Positions 39,379 through 48,376 of a stretch of DNA of 64,000 bases are shown piece after piece. The position numbers and the translations under genes are program-made. Source of the stretch: Metabacillus endolithicus (lineage in GTDB: Bacteria; Bacillota; Bacilli; Bacillales; Bacillaceae); assembly GCF_023078335.1 (NCBI RefSeq), contig NZ_CP095550.1, positions 930,001-994,000 of the forward strand, given 5' to 3'. Every line of letters begins with the position of its first letter. Within the stretch, counting starts at the first letter, position 1. Below the pieces are notes generated by a model. The model was not told the DNA's origin. It made no database searches and worked only from the letters and a program-made list of their open reading frames with translations.

Positions 39379-40484
39379 CTCCCTATTTCTTGGTAAAGAT
39401 TATTCATATATTTAGCAGTATTTTTTATATTATATCCCTGATTGGTAAGAGCTTCAGGTGACATTAATCTGTTATTGCTGAGATTACTTAACCTACCTAT
39501 CTCATTGATCCATAGATTTGTATCATCTAAAGGTAAATACTTAACTAATCCGAGTTCCATATCAACCTCTTCTGTAATATTTGTTGAGATTATACATGGT
39601 AATCCAGCACCTTGAGCTTCAATTAATGTTACTGGTAGTCCCTCATGAAATGAGGGGAAGATAAATAAATCAAAAGCTTGTAGTAAACAATGAATATCAC
39701 TTCTTACTCCTACAAAAATCACTCTTTGGTCTAAGCCTAATATTTGTACTTTTTCTTCAATTTCCTTCCGTAGTGGCCCATCACCAGCTAGTACTAGGTA
39801 AACCTCTCTATTTTCTTTAGATACTTCAAAAAAAACATCAATTAAAAAGTGATGATTCTTTTGATGGTTAAATCTACCTACATGGCCGATCACTGTACTT
39901 GAATCCTCTATATCTAGCTCGTAACGAACTATTTTTCTAATCGCTTTGTCATATGAAAACTTCTCAACCTCTATTCCGTTTTTCAAAAAAAAAGTAGATT
40001 GTATTTTTGAATTAAATAACCATTTTGCTGCTAAAGTTGAGCAAGCAAAATAGTGGGTAGCATGTTGCACTATATTACTCCCAGCATAGTTTTTATATAG
40101 CCTCGCTATAAAACTTCCTTCACTTTTAGTATTATGGCTATGAGCTATCCTTACTGGAATTTTAGCCCTTTTTGCCGCCTTTAAGACAAAACCACTCATC
40201 TTATCCATATGAGAATGAATAATATTATAATTTTTATTCGTTTTAAAGAAATTATTTAAGTTTTTTATGTATTGAAAATGTCCACTCTCAGAAATGTAAG
40301 GAATTCGGTGTATTATGCCACCAAGCTCTTTAATCTCCTGATCAAATACTCCTTCTTTACAAGTTAAGAAATCGAATTGTATCTTCGATCGATTCATGTT
40401 TCGATATAGATTCATGATTAGAGTTTCCGCTCCCCCACGATTCATATTTACTACTACATGCAGAACTCTTATTGGGCTTTCCAC
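39366..40484 (-). CDS. epsF: EpsF-like family 4 glycosyltransferase
   Basis: 372 aa. RVLHVVVNMNRGGAETLIMNLYRNMNRSKIQFDFLT, VIGHVGRFNHQKNHHFLIDVF, FVGVRSDIHCLLQAFDLFIFPSFHEGLPVTLIEAQGAGLPCIIS match EpsF of B. subtilis through most of the length. GT-B fold. It overlaps epsD by 16 bp, so translation is coupled. Confidence 0.88.
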   Translation of the reverse strand: MESPIRVLHVVVNMNRGGAETLIMNLYRNMNRSKIQFDFLTCKEGVFDQEIKELGGIIHRIPYISESGHFQYIKNLNNFFKTNKNYNIIHSHMDKMSGFVLKAAKRAKIPVRIAHSHNTKSEGSFIARLYKNYAGSNIVQHATHYFACSTLAAKWLFNSKIQSTFFLKNGIEVEKFSYDKAIRKIVRYELDIEDSSTVIGHVGRFNHQKNHHFLIDVFFEVSKENREVYLVLAGDGPLRKEIEEKVQILGLDQRVIFVGVRSDIHCLLQAFDLFIFPSFHEGLPVTLIEAQGAGLPCIISTNITEEVDMELGLVKYLPLDDTNLWINEIGRLSNLSNNRLMSPEALTNQGYNIKNTAKYMNNLYQEIGSWNP

Positions 40485-41621
40485 TTAATTCCCTCCATTT
40501 CTTTCATGTACCTTTCATATAGAAGACTATTTTCATTAAGAATAGTTTTGATACTATACCCTTTTTCAATCTTATTGCGCCCATTCACACCTAATGTTTT
40601 TATTAGATGTTTATCTTGTGTTAAATGTTTTATTTTCCCCACCAAATTTTTAATATCATCAGGCTTTACAATCCATCCATTTGAAAGGTCATTGACAAGC
40701 TCATTATGCCCACGATTCTCAGTGGCCACTACTGGCAACCCACATGCCATTGCCTCCATAATATTCACCGGAAGACCCTCTCGTAAGCTTGAGGCAACTG
40801 CTACATCACACATAGGCAGGAGATCGACAATGTCTTTTCGATACCCTAAAAACTCAATCATATTTTGGACATTTAGCTCTATAGCCAATTGTTTACATGA
40901 ACACTGTAAAATACCTTCTCCAGCTAGAAGAAGTTTTACATCAGGCACGGTTTGCTTTAATTCAGCTAGAGCTTTAATTAATAATTGTTGATTTTTATTT
41001 TTGTTAAATTCTGCTGCATAAAAGAGTAAAAAATCATTTTGCGTGTAACCATATTGTAATCTTCTTTCTAACTTTTCTTTTTCACTCAGAGGTTTATAAC
41101 GATCTGTGTCAACACCCACACCGTGAACATGCTCTATACTTCTTGCTTTAAAACGATGTGTTATAGCTCTTTGATAATCTTCCTCATTAATCGTAATTAA
41201 ACAATCAGTATATCTAGCAAGTATTTTCTCAATTTGATAGTAGAGCAACCAATTAATTAATGGTGCCCCCTTACAAAAGTGAAATCCATGGGCGGTATAA
41301 AGTACTTTAGTTCCGTTCTTTCGAGCTTGTTTTGCGGCAAGTCTTGTAAGGACTCCCCCATCGGAGTGTGACAGTGTACAATTCTATATTCGTTTTCATT
41401 AATAATTGATTTTAAATTCTTAAAAGCTACTAAATTTTTTTTTTTAATGGAGATCGTTGAATCGGTATATTAAACTTCTGATCAACGTAGGGTAAGTCCA
41501 TTTCACCACTCGCTGCTATGTGAACTTCCCAGCCTTTTTCTTTAAACCATCTCAAGATTGGTAGATGAAAAGCTTTAAAATGATAATCAACCGTCGCACA
41601 AAACAAAACTTTATTTGCCAC
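40469..41621 (-). CDS. epsD: EpsD glycosyltransferase, frameshifted
   Basis: About 384 aa if joined. N-terminus KVLFCATVDYHFKAFHLPILRWFKEKGWEVHIAASGE, then IVHCHTPMGGVLTRLAAKQARKNGTKVLYTAHGFHFCKGAP, and VASSLREGLPVNIMEAMACG. All are close to B. subtilis EpsD. The frame breaks in a long T run (about 12 T's) near 41437-41448, a typical place for a sequencing indel. Confidence 0.88.
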
Positions 41622-41660
41622 TTTGAATCATCCCTTATAAAACAGAAAAAACACTTAAAT

Positions 41661-42557
41661 TTAAGTGTTTGAAATTTCTGTATATTCTTTTTCTAAAATA
41701 TTGTTTAGAAAATTTAAAAGTTCATATCTTAAATCCTCGCGTTCTAATGCAAGTTCAATAGTTGTTTGGATAAAACCCATTTTTTCTCCAACATCATAGC
41801 GTTTTCCATCAAAATTGTAAGCATAGATAGCTTCGAATTGATTTAGTGCTGCAATGGCATCTGTTAGTTGAATTTCTCCACCAGCACCTGGTTTTTGTTC
41901 TGCAAGCATGGTGAAAATTTTTGGACTTAAAATGTATCGACCCATGATCGCTAAATTTGATGGAGCATTCTTTAGTGTTGGTTTTTCTACTAAATGATTT
42001 ACATTATAGAAGCGTTCTCCTATTTCTGCGGCATCGACAATACCGTACCTGGACACCTCTTCATCTTTTACATGTTGAACACCAATAATTGAAGCATTGT
42101 ACCGTTCATATTGATCAATCATTTGTTTTAGGCATGGTTTTTCTGCTCTAACAATATCATCGCCTAATAAAACAGCAAATGGTTCGTTTCCAATAAATTT
42201 TCTAGCACACCAAATTGCATGCCCTAGTCCACGTGGTTCCTTTTGACGAATATAATGGATATCCACTAATTTTGAGGCTTTTTGCACCTCATTTAACAGC
42301 TCAATTTTTCCCTTTTCAGCTAGTGTATGTTCTAGTTCAAAAGAATGATCAAAGTGATCCTCAATTGCACGTTTTCCTTTCCCCGTCACAATTATAATAT
42401 CTTCAATTCCTGATTCAACTGCTTCTTCTATAATGTATTGAATCGTTGGTTTATCAACAATTGGAAGCATTTCCTTCGGCATTGTTGTAGCAGGTAAAAA
42501 TCTTGTACCTAGTCCTGCAGCTGGGATAATTGCTTTTCTTACTTTCACTTTCGACAC
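41661..42557 (-). CDS. galU: UTP-glucose-1-phosphate uridylyltransferase
   Basis: 298 aa. [42 protein letters not shown] carries the nucleotidyl-binding loop and catalytic Lys; [20 protein letters not shown] is the second family motif. It makes UDP-glucose, which galE turns into UDP-galactose, so it feeds both polysaccharides. Not part of the B. subtilis eps operon, so a local addition. Confidence 0.95.
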   Translation of the reverse strand: MSKVKVRKAIIPAAGLGTRFLPATTMPKEMLPIVDKPTIQYIIEEAVESGIEDIIIVTGKGKRAIEDHFDHSFELEHTLAEKGKIELLNEVQKASKLVDIHYIRQKEPRGLGHAIWCARKFIGNEPFAVLLGDDIVRAEKPCLKQMIDQYERYNASIIGVQHVKDEEVSRYGIVDAAEIGERFYNVNHLVEKPTLKNAPSNLAIMGRYILSPKIFTMLAEQKPGAGGEIQLTDAIAALNQFEAIYAYNFDGKRYDVGEKMGFIQTTIELALEREDLRYELLNFLNNILEKEYTEISNT

Positions 42558-42566
42558 GCTCCTCTT

Positions 42567-44390
42567 TTAAACTGAAACTAATTTCTTTTTGTAAGTAATT
42601 TTTGTATTTGCTAGATCCAGAAGAGACTTCCTTAAATGTTCACGATCCAGAGATCTAAAATTCTTGATAATATATTCTATTTCTTCAATATATAATTCCG
42701 ATGTTCTACCGATGTATATTTTGGGATAGATTTGTTCTTCGTGAACCTCTTCACTACTTAGCAGCTCTTCAAATAACTTTTCACCAGGTCTCATACCTGT
42801 ATATTCTATACCAATCTCATCAAGATTGTTTCCAGATAGTTTGATTAGATTTTTCGCTAGATCAACAATTTTTACCGGCTCACCCATATCTAATACAAAT
42901 ATTTCTCCACCCTTTGCTAAAGCTCCAGCTTGAATAACCAATCTAGAGGCTTCAGGGATGGTCATAAAGTAGCGAACCATATCTGGATGTGTAACAGTTA
43001 CTGGACCACCCTTTTGGATTTGCTTTTTAAATAATGGAATGACACTTCCTCTACTTCCCAAAACATTTCCAAACCGGACAGCCACAAATCTTGTTTTACT
43101 TATTTGATCAAAATGTTGAATAATCATCTCTGCAAGTCGTTTTGTAGATCCCATTACACTCGTAGGATTTACAGCCTTATCCGTTGAAATCATTACAAAG
43201 GTATCTACACCATTAAGACGTGAGGCTTCTGCGATGTTTTTAGTTCCAATGATGTTGTTCTTTACAGCCTCCTCAGGACTTCTTTCCATTAGCGGGACAT
43301 GCTTATGAGCGGCTGCATGATAAACAACGTTAGGCTTGTATTGCTTCATAACTCTTATTAATTTATCATTATCTTGTAGATCCGCAATTTCAGTAATGAT
43401 ATCGATCTCAGTGTTTTTACATCGTTCTTTTAATTCCATTTCAATCGTGTAAATACTGTTCTCTCCATGTCCCAATAAAATAATTGTTTTAGGATCAAAA
43501 GAAGAAATTTGCCGGCAAATTTCAGAGCCAATTGACCCTCCTGCTCCTGTAACAAGAACTACCTTATTGGTGACATAATCACTGATACTAGTAATGTCTA
43601 GCTCAATCGCCTCACGTCCTAGCAGATCTTCAACTTGTACATCTCTAAATTGATTAACAGAAACCTTTCCAGTTAACAAATCTTCAAGCATTGGAATCAT
43701 TTGAGTCTTAGCAGAGGTTTTTGCACACTCTTTGAAGATATGGTTAAGCTGTTTTTTATTTAGAGATGGTATGGCAATGACTATGTTCGATATATTTAGT
43801 TCTTTCGTGAAACGGTCAATTTCTTTTACACCACCGACCACTGGAATACCTAAAATATCTAATTTTTGTTTTTTTACATTATCATCAATAAATGCAATCG
43901 GCTTAAGCTCTGCATCGTGATTTTGTAGCAGTTGCCTAGCAACCATAGTTCCGGCTGCTCCTGCTCCTATTATTAATGTTCGTTTTTGGTTTATTGAATG
44001 CTGCAAGTATGTATCTCGGTAAACTCTCCAAACAAACCGTGAACCTCCGATTAGCAATAAATGAATCATCCAAGTAATTGCTAAAATTCTAAAATAAATA
44101 TCATTTTGTACGATTTGTTGTACAATAGCAGTTACGATAATTGAATAACTAATAACTTTAAAAATACTTATAAGTTCTCCTATGCTCGCATATTCCCATG
44201 CTTTTTTATAAAGCTTATAAACAAATGAAAAGAAATGGTGACAGAATAATAAAGTAATAGAACTAATAAAAACATGAAGTGATAAATTATCCATACTTGG
44301 ATTTATTAAAGCTTGGCTAAAATAAATTGTAGATATAACAATAATAGAATCTAATAATATAAGTAACCAAATTCGGCTAAGATAGGACAA
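42567..44390 (-). CDS. epsC: EpsC-like membrane nucleotide-sugar 4,6-dehydratase
   Basis: 607 aa. Four N-terminal membrane helices, then two Rossmann domains: IIGAGAAGTMVARQLL and VLVTGAGGSIGSEICRQI, with MISTDKAVNPTSVMGSTKRLAE. CapD/FlaA1/PglF family, which makes UDP-4-keto-6-deoxy-GlcNAc, the substrate of EpsN. Intact. Second stage of the operon after the EAR element. Confidence 0.94.
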   Translation of the reverse strand: MSYLSRIWLLILLDSIIVISTIYFSQALINPSMDNLSLHVFISSITLLFCHHFFSFVYKLYKKAWEYASIGELISIFKVISYSIIVTAIVQQIVQNDIYFRILAITWMIHLLLIGGSRFVWRVYRDTYLQHSINQKRTLIIGAGAAGTMVARQLLQNHDAELKPIAFIDDNVKKQKLDILGIPVVGGVKEIDRFTKELNISNIVIAIPSLNKKQLNHIFKECAKTSAKTQMIPMLEDLLTGKVSVNQFRDVQVEDLLGREAIELDITSISDYVTNKVVLVTGAGGSIGSEICRQISSFDPKTIILLGHGENSIYTIEMELKERCKNTEIDIITEIADLQDNDKLIRVMKQYKPNVVYHAAAHKHVPLMERSPEEAVKNNIIGTKNIAEASRLNGVDTFVMISTDKAVNPTSVMGSTKRLAEMIIQHFDQISKTRFVAVRFGNVLGSRGSVIPLFKKQIQKGGPVTVTHPDMVRYFMTIPEASRLVIQAGALAKGGEIFVLDMGEPVKIVDLAKNLIKLSGNNLDEIGIEYTGMRPGEKLFEELLSSEEVHEEQIYPKIYIGRTSELYIEEIEYIIKNFRSLDREHLRKSLLDLANTKITYKKKLVSV

Positions 44391-44410
44391 GGTTTCTCAC
44401 TCCTTCCTCT

Positions 44411-44566
44411 TTAATTTTGCGATGTTTTCTTTATGATCATAGTTCTTCTTTGTATAGCATAATCTAATTCTTTTTTAAATTGCTCAAGCTGGTCTATAGA
44501 GGCATCCTGTTTTATGTAGCGCAAGAGCTTTTTCATGACCTTTGGGTATCGATCAAAATCCTTCAT
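44411..44566 (-). CDS. Small protein between EAR and epsC
   Basis: 51 aa, MKDFDRYPKVMKKLLRYIKQ..., charged with a predicted helical hairpin and a basic tail (AIQRRTMIIKKTSQN). GGAG precedes the ATG at a normal distance. There are no membrane segments or known motif. I do not recognise it. Codon pattern and position make it plausible as a real gene, but it is short. Confidence 0.5.
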   Translation of the reverse strand: MKDFDRYPKVMKKLLRYIKQDASIDQLEQFKKELDYAIQRRTMIIKKTSQN

Positions 44567-44584
44567 ATCATCAGCTCCTTTTAC

Positions 44585-44637
44585 TAAAATGATTACCTAT
44601 AAATCTCGAAACTTGAGAAATATAGGTAATCATTTTA
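44585..44637 (-). terminator. Long hairpin downstream of EAR, possible terminator
   Basis: TAAAATGATTACCTATA and TATAGGTAATCATTTTA form a perfect 17-bp stem with a 19-nt loop. It lies right after the EAR element, inside the eps operon. The T run is short (ATTTTAGT), so termination strength is uncertain. It is a natural target for EAR-mediated read-through. Confidence 0.6.
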
Positions 44638-44644
44638 ATAATAT

Positions 44645-44762
44645 GGGCATTTAACCCTCCCTCACACCACACTCTTGACGACTCGCGTCTAAGGTTTTTT
44701 AAACCCACAGCATGGCCGAGTGCCTCCATTGATAAAGGCAAGGAGACATCACCTTTCTTACA
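44645..44762 (-). ncRNA. EAR (eps-associated RNA) element
   Basis: A structured, GC-richer stretch of about 118 nt lies between epsB and epsC, exactly where EAR occurs in B. subtilis. The minus strand shows GTGATGTCTCCTTGCC, ATGGAGGCACTCGGCC, GTGGGTTTAAAAAACC, GACGCGAGTCGTC and GAGGGAGGGTTAA, with several complementary pairs. EAR promotes processive antitermination through the long operon. Assigned by position and recalled motif; a covariance-model search would settle it. Confidence 0.72.
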
Positions 44763-44777
44763 TATTTCGCACAAAAA

Positions 44778-44793
44778 ATTCTTTATAAAGAAC
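44778..44793 (-). promoter_or_regulatory. SinR-like site between epsB and EAR
   Basis: ATTCTTTATAAAGAAC, 15/16, one of the best matches in the window. It lies 15 bp after the epsB stop and just upstream of EAR, suggesting a second SinR-controlled entry point into the operon or a roadblock. Confidence 0.65.
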
Positions 44794-44807
44794 GGTTTTG
44801 CATAAAT

Positions 44808-45479
44808 TTATTCCCTTTCATTCAATATAACGCCTAATACATTAGCTCGTACAAGTTTTAATAATCTGTTAGCCTCAACAGCCTTTTCTTGATCTGTTTT
44901 TCCACTATTTACTGTTAACACGACACCATCACATTGTCCTGCTAATAATTTAGTTTCAGTCGTTTCAAGCACTGGTGGACAATCAATTATTACCGTATCA
45001 TACTCTTCTCTTACTTCTCTTAGAAAACGAGTCATTGCATTTGATCCAATGATTTCTGCAGGATTAGGAGGAATTGTTCCACTTGAAAGTACATCTAGTT
45101 GTCCAATCTGCGTATTAAAAATTACTTTTTCTAATAAGATCCCTTCCATCAAAACATCAGTTAATCCCTCTGACTCCCTTAAGTTAAATGTTTGTTGAAG
45201 TTTTGGTCTTCTTAAATCTGCATCTATTAACAAAACTTTATTACCTTGTTGTGAGATCGAAATAGCTAAATTAACAGCTGTTGTAGTTTTTCCTTCTCCG
45301 TTAGATGGTGAAGTTATCATCAACATTTGATGTTTTTTATTAGATGTACTGAATTGAATGTTTGTTCTTATAGTACGAAAACGTTCAGCTATTTCGGAAT
45401 TAGGATATGTATGTGATACAAATTGGCGTCTTGTCATTTCTTTTATTGCTTTTTCTTTGTTTAATAGACTAAGAACCAA
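44808..45479 (-). CDS. epsB: EpsB-like protein tyrosine kinase (BY-kinase)
   Basis: About 223 aa. SNGEGKTTTAVNLAISISQQGNKVLLIDADLRRP (Walker A and A') and YDTVIIDCPPVLE (Walker B) define the CapB/CpsD BY-kinase family. No C-terminal Tyr cluster is visible; it ends VILNERE. GGAGG with 8-base spacing selects the TTG at 45479. Works with EpsA to control chain length or assembly. Confidence 0.9.
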   Translation of the reverse strand: MVLSLLNKEKAIKEMTRRQFVSHTYPNSEIAERFRTIRTNIQFSTSNKKHQMLMITSPSNGEGKTTTAVNLAISISQQGNKVLLIDADLRRPKLQQTFNLRESEGLTDVLMEGILLEKVIFNTQIGQLDVLSSGTIPPNPAEIIGSNAMTRFLREVREEYDTVIIDCPPVLETTETKLLAGQCDGVVLTVNSGKTDQEKAVEANRLLKLVRANVLGVILNERE

Positions 45480-45496
45480 TTGTCTCACCTCCGTAT

Positions 45497-46204
45497 TTAA
45501 ATTTTAAACGATGTTTTTTTCTCTTTCATATTTGTTTTTTTCATTTTGGGCACTGTTCCTAGGACAGGTAGGCCTAATAATTCTTCAATTTCATGTTCTT
45601 TTCTTACACTATTATTTAAGGAGTCTAGTAGAAAGGCTATTCCAATACTAACTACTATTCCACCTACAAAGCCAAAGATAATTGGCTTGTTTTTGTCCTC
45701 ATTAATTGGAAACGGAACTTCCTTTGCTTGAGATAAAAGTTTAACATCATTAAAACCCATAATACTCGGGATCTCTTCTTTATATGTTTCCGCAACCGAA
45801 TTTGCTAAAATAGCCGCCTGCTTTGAATCAGCATCAGTAATAGTGATTGTCACAACCTGTGAGTCACCAATATTAGCAACCATGATCTTTCCGCTAAGAA
45901 CTTCTGGAGAGTAAGGAAGATTTAATTTTTTAACCACTTTATCTAACACAGTTGTGTCTTGAATAATTACTTTAAGAGTTGACATCAAACTGCTATCTGC
46001 GTTAATTATTATTCGTGCAGTTGATTGAAATAGTGGACTGTACGAAGATAGTGAATAATAGGTCCCTGCAGAAGTTGAGACAGCAGTTATCAGTAGGATG
46101 ATCCACATGTATCTTTTAAGTACTAAAAATAATTCTCTGATGTTAATTTCTTTTGGTTTATGTTCCATTACTTGTTTATCATCAAGCTCTTGTAAGCTAG
46201 ACAT
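45497..46204 (-). CDS. epsA: EpsA-like chain-length / kinase-modulator protein
   Basis: 235 aa. Wzz domain with two membrane helices (WIILLITAVSTSAGTYYSL and PIIFGFVGGIVVSIGIAFLLDSL) and a Pro-rich loop PFPINEDKNKP. It activates EpsB. First gene of the locus; a SinR-type promoter lies 68-96 bp upstream. Confidence 0.9.
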   Translation of the reverse strand: MSSLQELDDKQVMEHKPKEINIRELFLVLKRYMWIILLITAVSTSAGTYYSLSSYSPLFQSTARIIINADSSLMSTLKVIIQDTTVLDKVVKKLNLPYSPEVLSGKIMVANIGDSQVVTITITDADSKQAAILANSVAETYKEEIPSIMGFNDVKLLSQAKEVPFPINEDKNKPIIFGFVGGIVVSIGIAFLLDSLNNSVRKEHEIEELLGLPVLGTVPKMKKTNMKEKKTSFKI

Positions 46205-46271
46205 TATATTCTTTCACCCACTTTTGTTAAATAAGAACTATAGAAAATCTCATTTTTGTTTTCTTAACTAT

Positions 46272-46300
46272 AGAATAGTTCACTATAAAGAACAAGTCAA
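46272..46300 (-). promoter_or_regulatory. epsA promoter with SinR operator in the spacer
   Basis: On the minus strand TTGACT (46295-46300), a 17-bp spacer and TATTCT (46272-46277) form a sigma-A-like promoter. The spacer holds GTTCTTTATAGTGAAC (46278-46293; 14/16). A SinR operator inside the promoter is what is expected for eps. Confidence 0.75.
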
Positions 46301-46579
46301 TCCTTTTAAGAGAATTTTCAAAATCTCATTTATTTCTATTTTCTTAGGAAACAATACCTAAACATATGACTGCTTACTCCAATATACATATAACTATATC
46401 CGATTTAATTAATTTAAAAAAACTCTTAAATTCAGTTGTTTTTTCGTTAAAAAGAACGTTTTATTCTTATTTCCTCATGATATCTCTTCCATTCATATGT
46501 TTTTGTTATTTTATTAAGAACAAAATGTTCCTTATAATGAACTTGTTGACAATTCTTGTTATAGGATAAGGAGAACCAT
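46301..46579. promoter_or_regulatory. Regulatory gap between epsA and the second sinR, with SinR-like site
   Basis: GTTCCTTATAATGAAC at 46527-46542 (14/16) contains TATAAT and lies 37 bp before the ATG of the second sinR. Additional half sites are TTAAGAAC (46514-46521) and AAAGAACG (46452-46459). This would allow SinR to repress its own paralog, as SinR does with slrR in B. subtilis. Nothing else is visible here. Confidence 0.6.
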
Positions 46580-46954
46580 ATGGTTGGAAAACGTTTAAGG
46601 GAGTTGAGGCAGGAAAAGGGATATTCAATAACAGAATTAGCTGAGTTAGCAGGGGTGTCAAAATCTTACCTAAGCTATATTGAACGAGATGTGCAGAAAA
46701 ATCCCTCGCTTCAATTTTTAAGAAAGATCGCTTCAACTCTAGAGACAGAGATTGAAGTGCTACTAGGTCCTTCGCCTTCTGAGGATCTATCGAAAGAGGT
46801 TGTTCTTGATGAGGAATGGAGTAAATTATTGAATAAGGCAATTGAAGAAGGCATGAGTAAAAAAGATTTTAAAGAGTTTAGGGATTATTTGAAGTTTCGA
46901 AAATGGAAAGAAGCAAAGAAGACGAACGAAAACCTTATCCAGGAGGACAGCTGA
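46580..46954 (+). CDS. Second SinR/SlrR-like regulator
   Basis: 124 aa. XRE helix-turn-helix YSITELAELAGVSKSYLSYIERDVQKNPSLQFLRKI and a C-terminal SinI-type interaction domain LDEEWSKLLNKAIEEGMSKKDFKEFRDYLKFRKW. Related to, but distinct from, the SinR at 7512-7847. By context (divergent from epsA, followed by a sinI-like gene, SinR-like site in front) it may act like SlrR. GGAG precedes the ATG. Confidence 0.88.
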   Translation: MVGKRLRELRQEKGYSITELAELAGVSKSYLSYIERDVQKNPSLQFLRKIASTLETEIEVLLGPSPSEDLSKEVVLDEEWSKLLNKAIEEGMSKKDFKEFRDYLKFRKWKEAKKTNENLIQEDS

Positions 46955-47095
46955 ATGAATGTTGTGAAGGAAAAGCTAAATTACGAGCAATTAGATGTAG
47001 AATGGATAGAATTAATAAAAGAAGCAAAGCAGCTTGGCTTATCCTTTAGTGAGGTCCAAGAGTTCCTTCACCAGCAGGTAGCTTCTCATGAATAA
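46955..47095 (+). CDS. Second SinI-like antirepressor
   Basis: 46 aa. LDVEWIELIKEAKQLGLSFSEVQEFLHQQ is the SinI hook. It follows the regulator stop without a gap (TGA-ATG) and has AGGAGG at a proper distance. The gene order (regulator first, antagonist second) is the reverse of the sinI-sinR at 7.3-7.8 kb. Confidence 0.82.
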   Translation: MNVVKEKLNYEQLDVEWIELIKEAKQLGLSFSEVQEFLHQQVASHE

Positions 47096-47130
47096 AAGGC
47101 CATTTTCCGGTCTTTTATTTGCTTTTTTTC
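47091..47130 (+). terminator. Terminator after second sinI-like gene
   Basis: AATAAAAG...CTTTTATT with an inner CC/GG pair, followed by GCTTTTTTTC. Overlaps the stop codon of the sinI-like gene. Confidence 0.75.
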
Positions 47131-47145
47131 TTTAGAACAAGTTGA

Positions 47146-47178
47146 AACCATGGTACATTAACATACCATGGCTTTTTA
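47146..47178. terminator. Hairpin terminator between sinI-like gene and galE
   Basis: ACCATGGTA, a 7-9 nt loop and TACCATGGC, then TTTTTATTT on the plus strand. It can also serve galE on the other strand, but the T run there is weaker. Confidence 0.65.
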
Positions 47179-47184
47179 TTTCAT

Positions 47185-48231
47185 TTATCTCACACCTATT
47201 TCAAGTCCTAATCTAGACTCTTCCTCATACCCATTCGGATTTAACGATTGCCATCTCCATGAGTCCTTACACATCTCCAAAAGCCCTTTCCCAGCAACCC
47301 AATTCAATTCTTCTTTCGCTTTCGCTGGATCAGCGTAGCTTATCCCTATATCACCCGGTCTTCTGTTGGTGACTTGATATCGTATCTCTTTTCCAGTTAC
47401 CTCTTCAAACGCTTTAATCATTTCCATTACACTGTATCCACAACCTGTTCCAAGGTTATAAGCATGAACTCCAGTCTCAGTTAGCACCTTATCCAACGCT
47501 TTTAAATGACCTATCGATAGGTCAACTACATGGATATAATCTCTTACTCCTGTTCCATCTTTTGTTGAATAGTCATTTCCGAATACTTTTAATTCTGGCA
47601 GCTTTCCTACTGCAACTTGAGTGATGTACGGTACAAGGTTGTTCGGAATTCCATTAGGGTCTTCCCCAATTAAACCACTTGAATGGGCACCAATTGGATT
47701 AAAATAACGTAACAGCGCAATACTCCATTTTGAGTTTGATATATATAAATCTCGTAAAATCTCTTCTATCATTAATTTTGTTCTGCCATACGGGTTTGTT
47801 GCTTGTAAGGGAAGGTTCTCGGTTAATGGAACTTGTTCCTGTGTTCCATACACAGTTGCTGATGAGCTAAACACCATATTGTAAACACCGAATTCCTCCA
47901 TAACATCACATAGTACAAGTGTACCAGTAATATTATTATGATAATAATGTAGTGGAATACTGACTGATTCTCCAACAGCCTTTAGTCCAGCAAAATGGAT
48001 AACTGCTTCGATTTCGTTTTCTCTAAAAATAGTTCGCACACCATCTCGATCTAGAAGATCTACTTGATAGAATGAAAAATCTCTTCCCGTTATTTCTTTA
48101 ATTCGATCTAGTGATGCGGGTTTACTATTTGATAGATTGTCTAGAACAATAATATCGTATCCTTCTTTCAATAGTTCCACACATGTGTGAGATCCAATAT
48201 AACCTGCTCCACCTGTTACTAAAATAGACAT
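47185..48231 (-). CDS. galE: UDP-glucose/UDP-GlcNAc 4-epimerase
   Basis: 348 aa. [20 protein letters not shown] (NAD-binding), SSSATVYG and [12 protein letters not shown] (catalytic Ser and Tyr-x-x-x-Lys) and [16 protein letters not shown] are intact. Supplies UDP-galactose or UDP-GalNAc. Pel contains GalNAc, so this gene beside pel has an obvious use. It has two SinR-like sites upstream, and a dead copy exists at 21.5-22.2 kb. Confidence 0.95.
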   Translation of the reverse strand: MSILVTGGAGYIGSHTCVELLKEGYDIIVLDNLSNSKPASLDRIKEITGRDFSFYQVDLLDRDGVRTIFRENEIEAVIHFAGLKAVGESVSIPLHYYHNNITGTLVLCDVMEEFGVYNMVFSSSATVYGTQEQVPLTENLPLQATNPYGRTKLMIEEILRDLYISNSKWSIALLRYFNPIGAHSSGLIGEDPNGIPNNLVPYITQVAVGKLPELKVFGNDYSTKDGTGVRDYIHVVDLSIGHLKALDKVLTETGVHAYNLGTGCGYSVMEMIKAFEEVTGKEIRYQVTNRRPGDIGISYADPAKAKEELNWVAGKGLLEMCKDSWRWQSLNPNGYEEESRLGLEIGVR

Positions 48232-48253
48232 AGGTGATTACCTCCAAAATTAT

Positions 48254-48269
48254 TTTCTTAATAAAGAAC
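48254..48269 (-). promoter_or_regulatory. SinR-like site 1 upstream of galE
   Basis: TTTCTTAATAAAGAAC, 14/16, 23 bp before the galE ATG. The same core is kept in front of the galE pseudogene. Confidence 0.6.
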
Positions 48270-48336
48270 AAAAATGGTTGGTGAAACGTATAAGGCAAAA
48301 TGCACAACATTAATATCCCTATTATAACATTTATAA

Positions 48337-48352
48337 ATTCATTATAAAGAAC
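48337..48352 (-). promoter_or_regulatory. SinR-like site 2 upstream of galE
   Basis: ATTCATTATAAAGAAC (minus strand GTTCTTTATAATGAAT), 14/16, holding a TATAAT on the galE strand. It lies between the end of the pel operon and galE, so galE seems to have its own promoter. Confidence 0.6.
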
Positions 48353-48376
48353 AAAAACACTTTTATTTCAATAAAT

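Noticed and set aside
44571..44774. A 67-aa open frame between epsB and epsC
   Set aside because: It covers the EAR element and hairpin and has no ribosome site; the RNA explains the sequence better.
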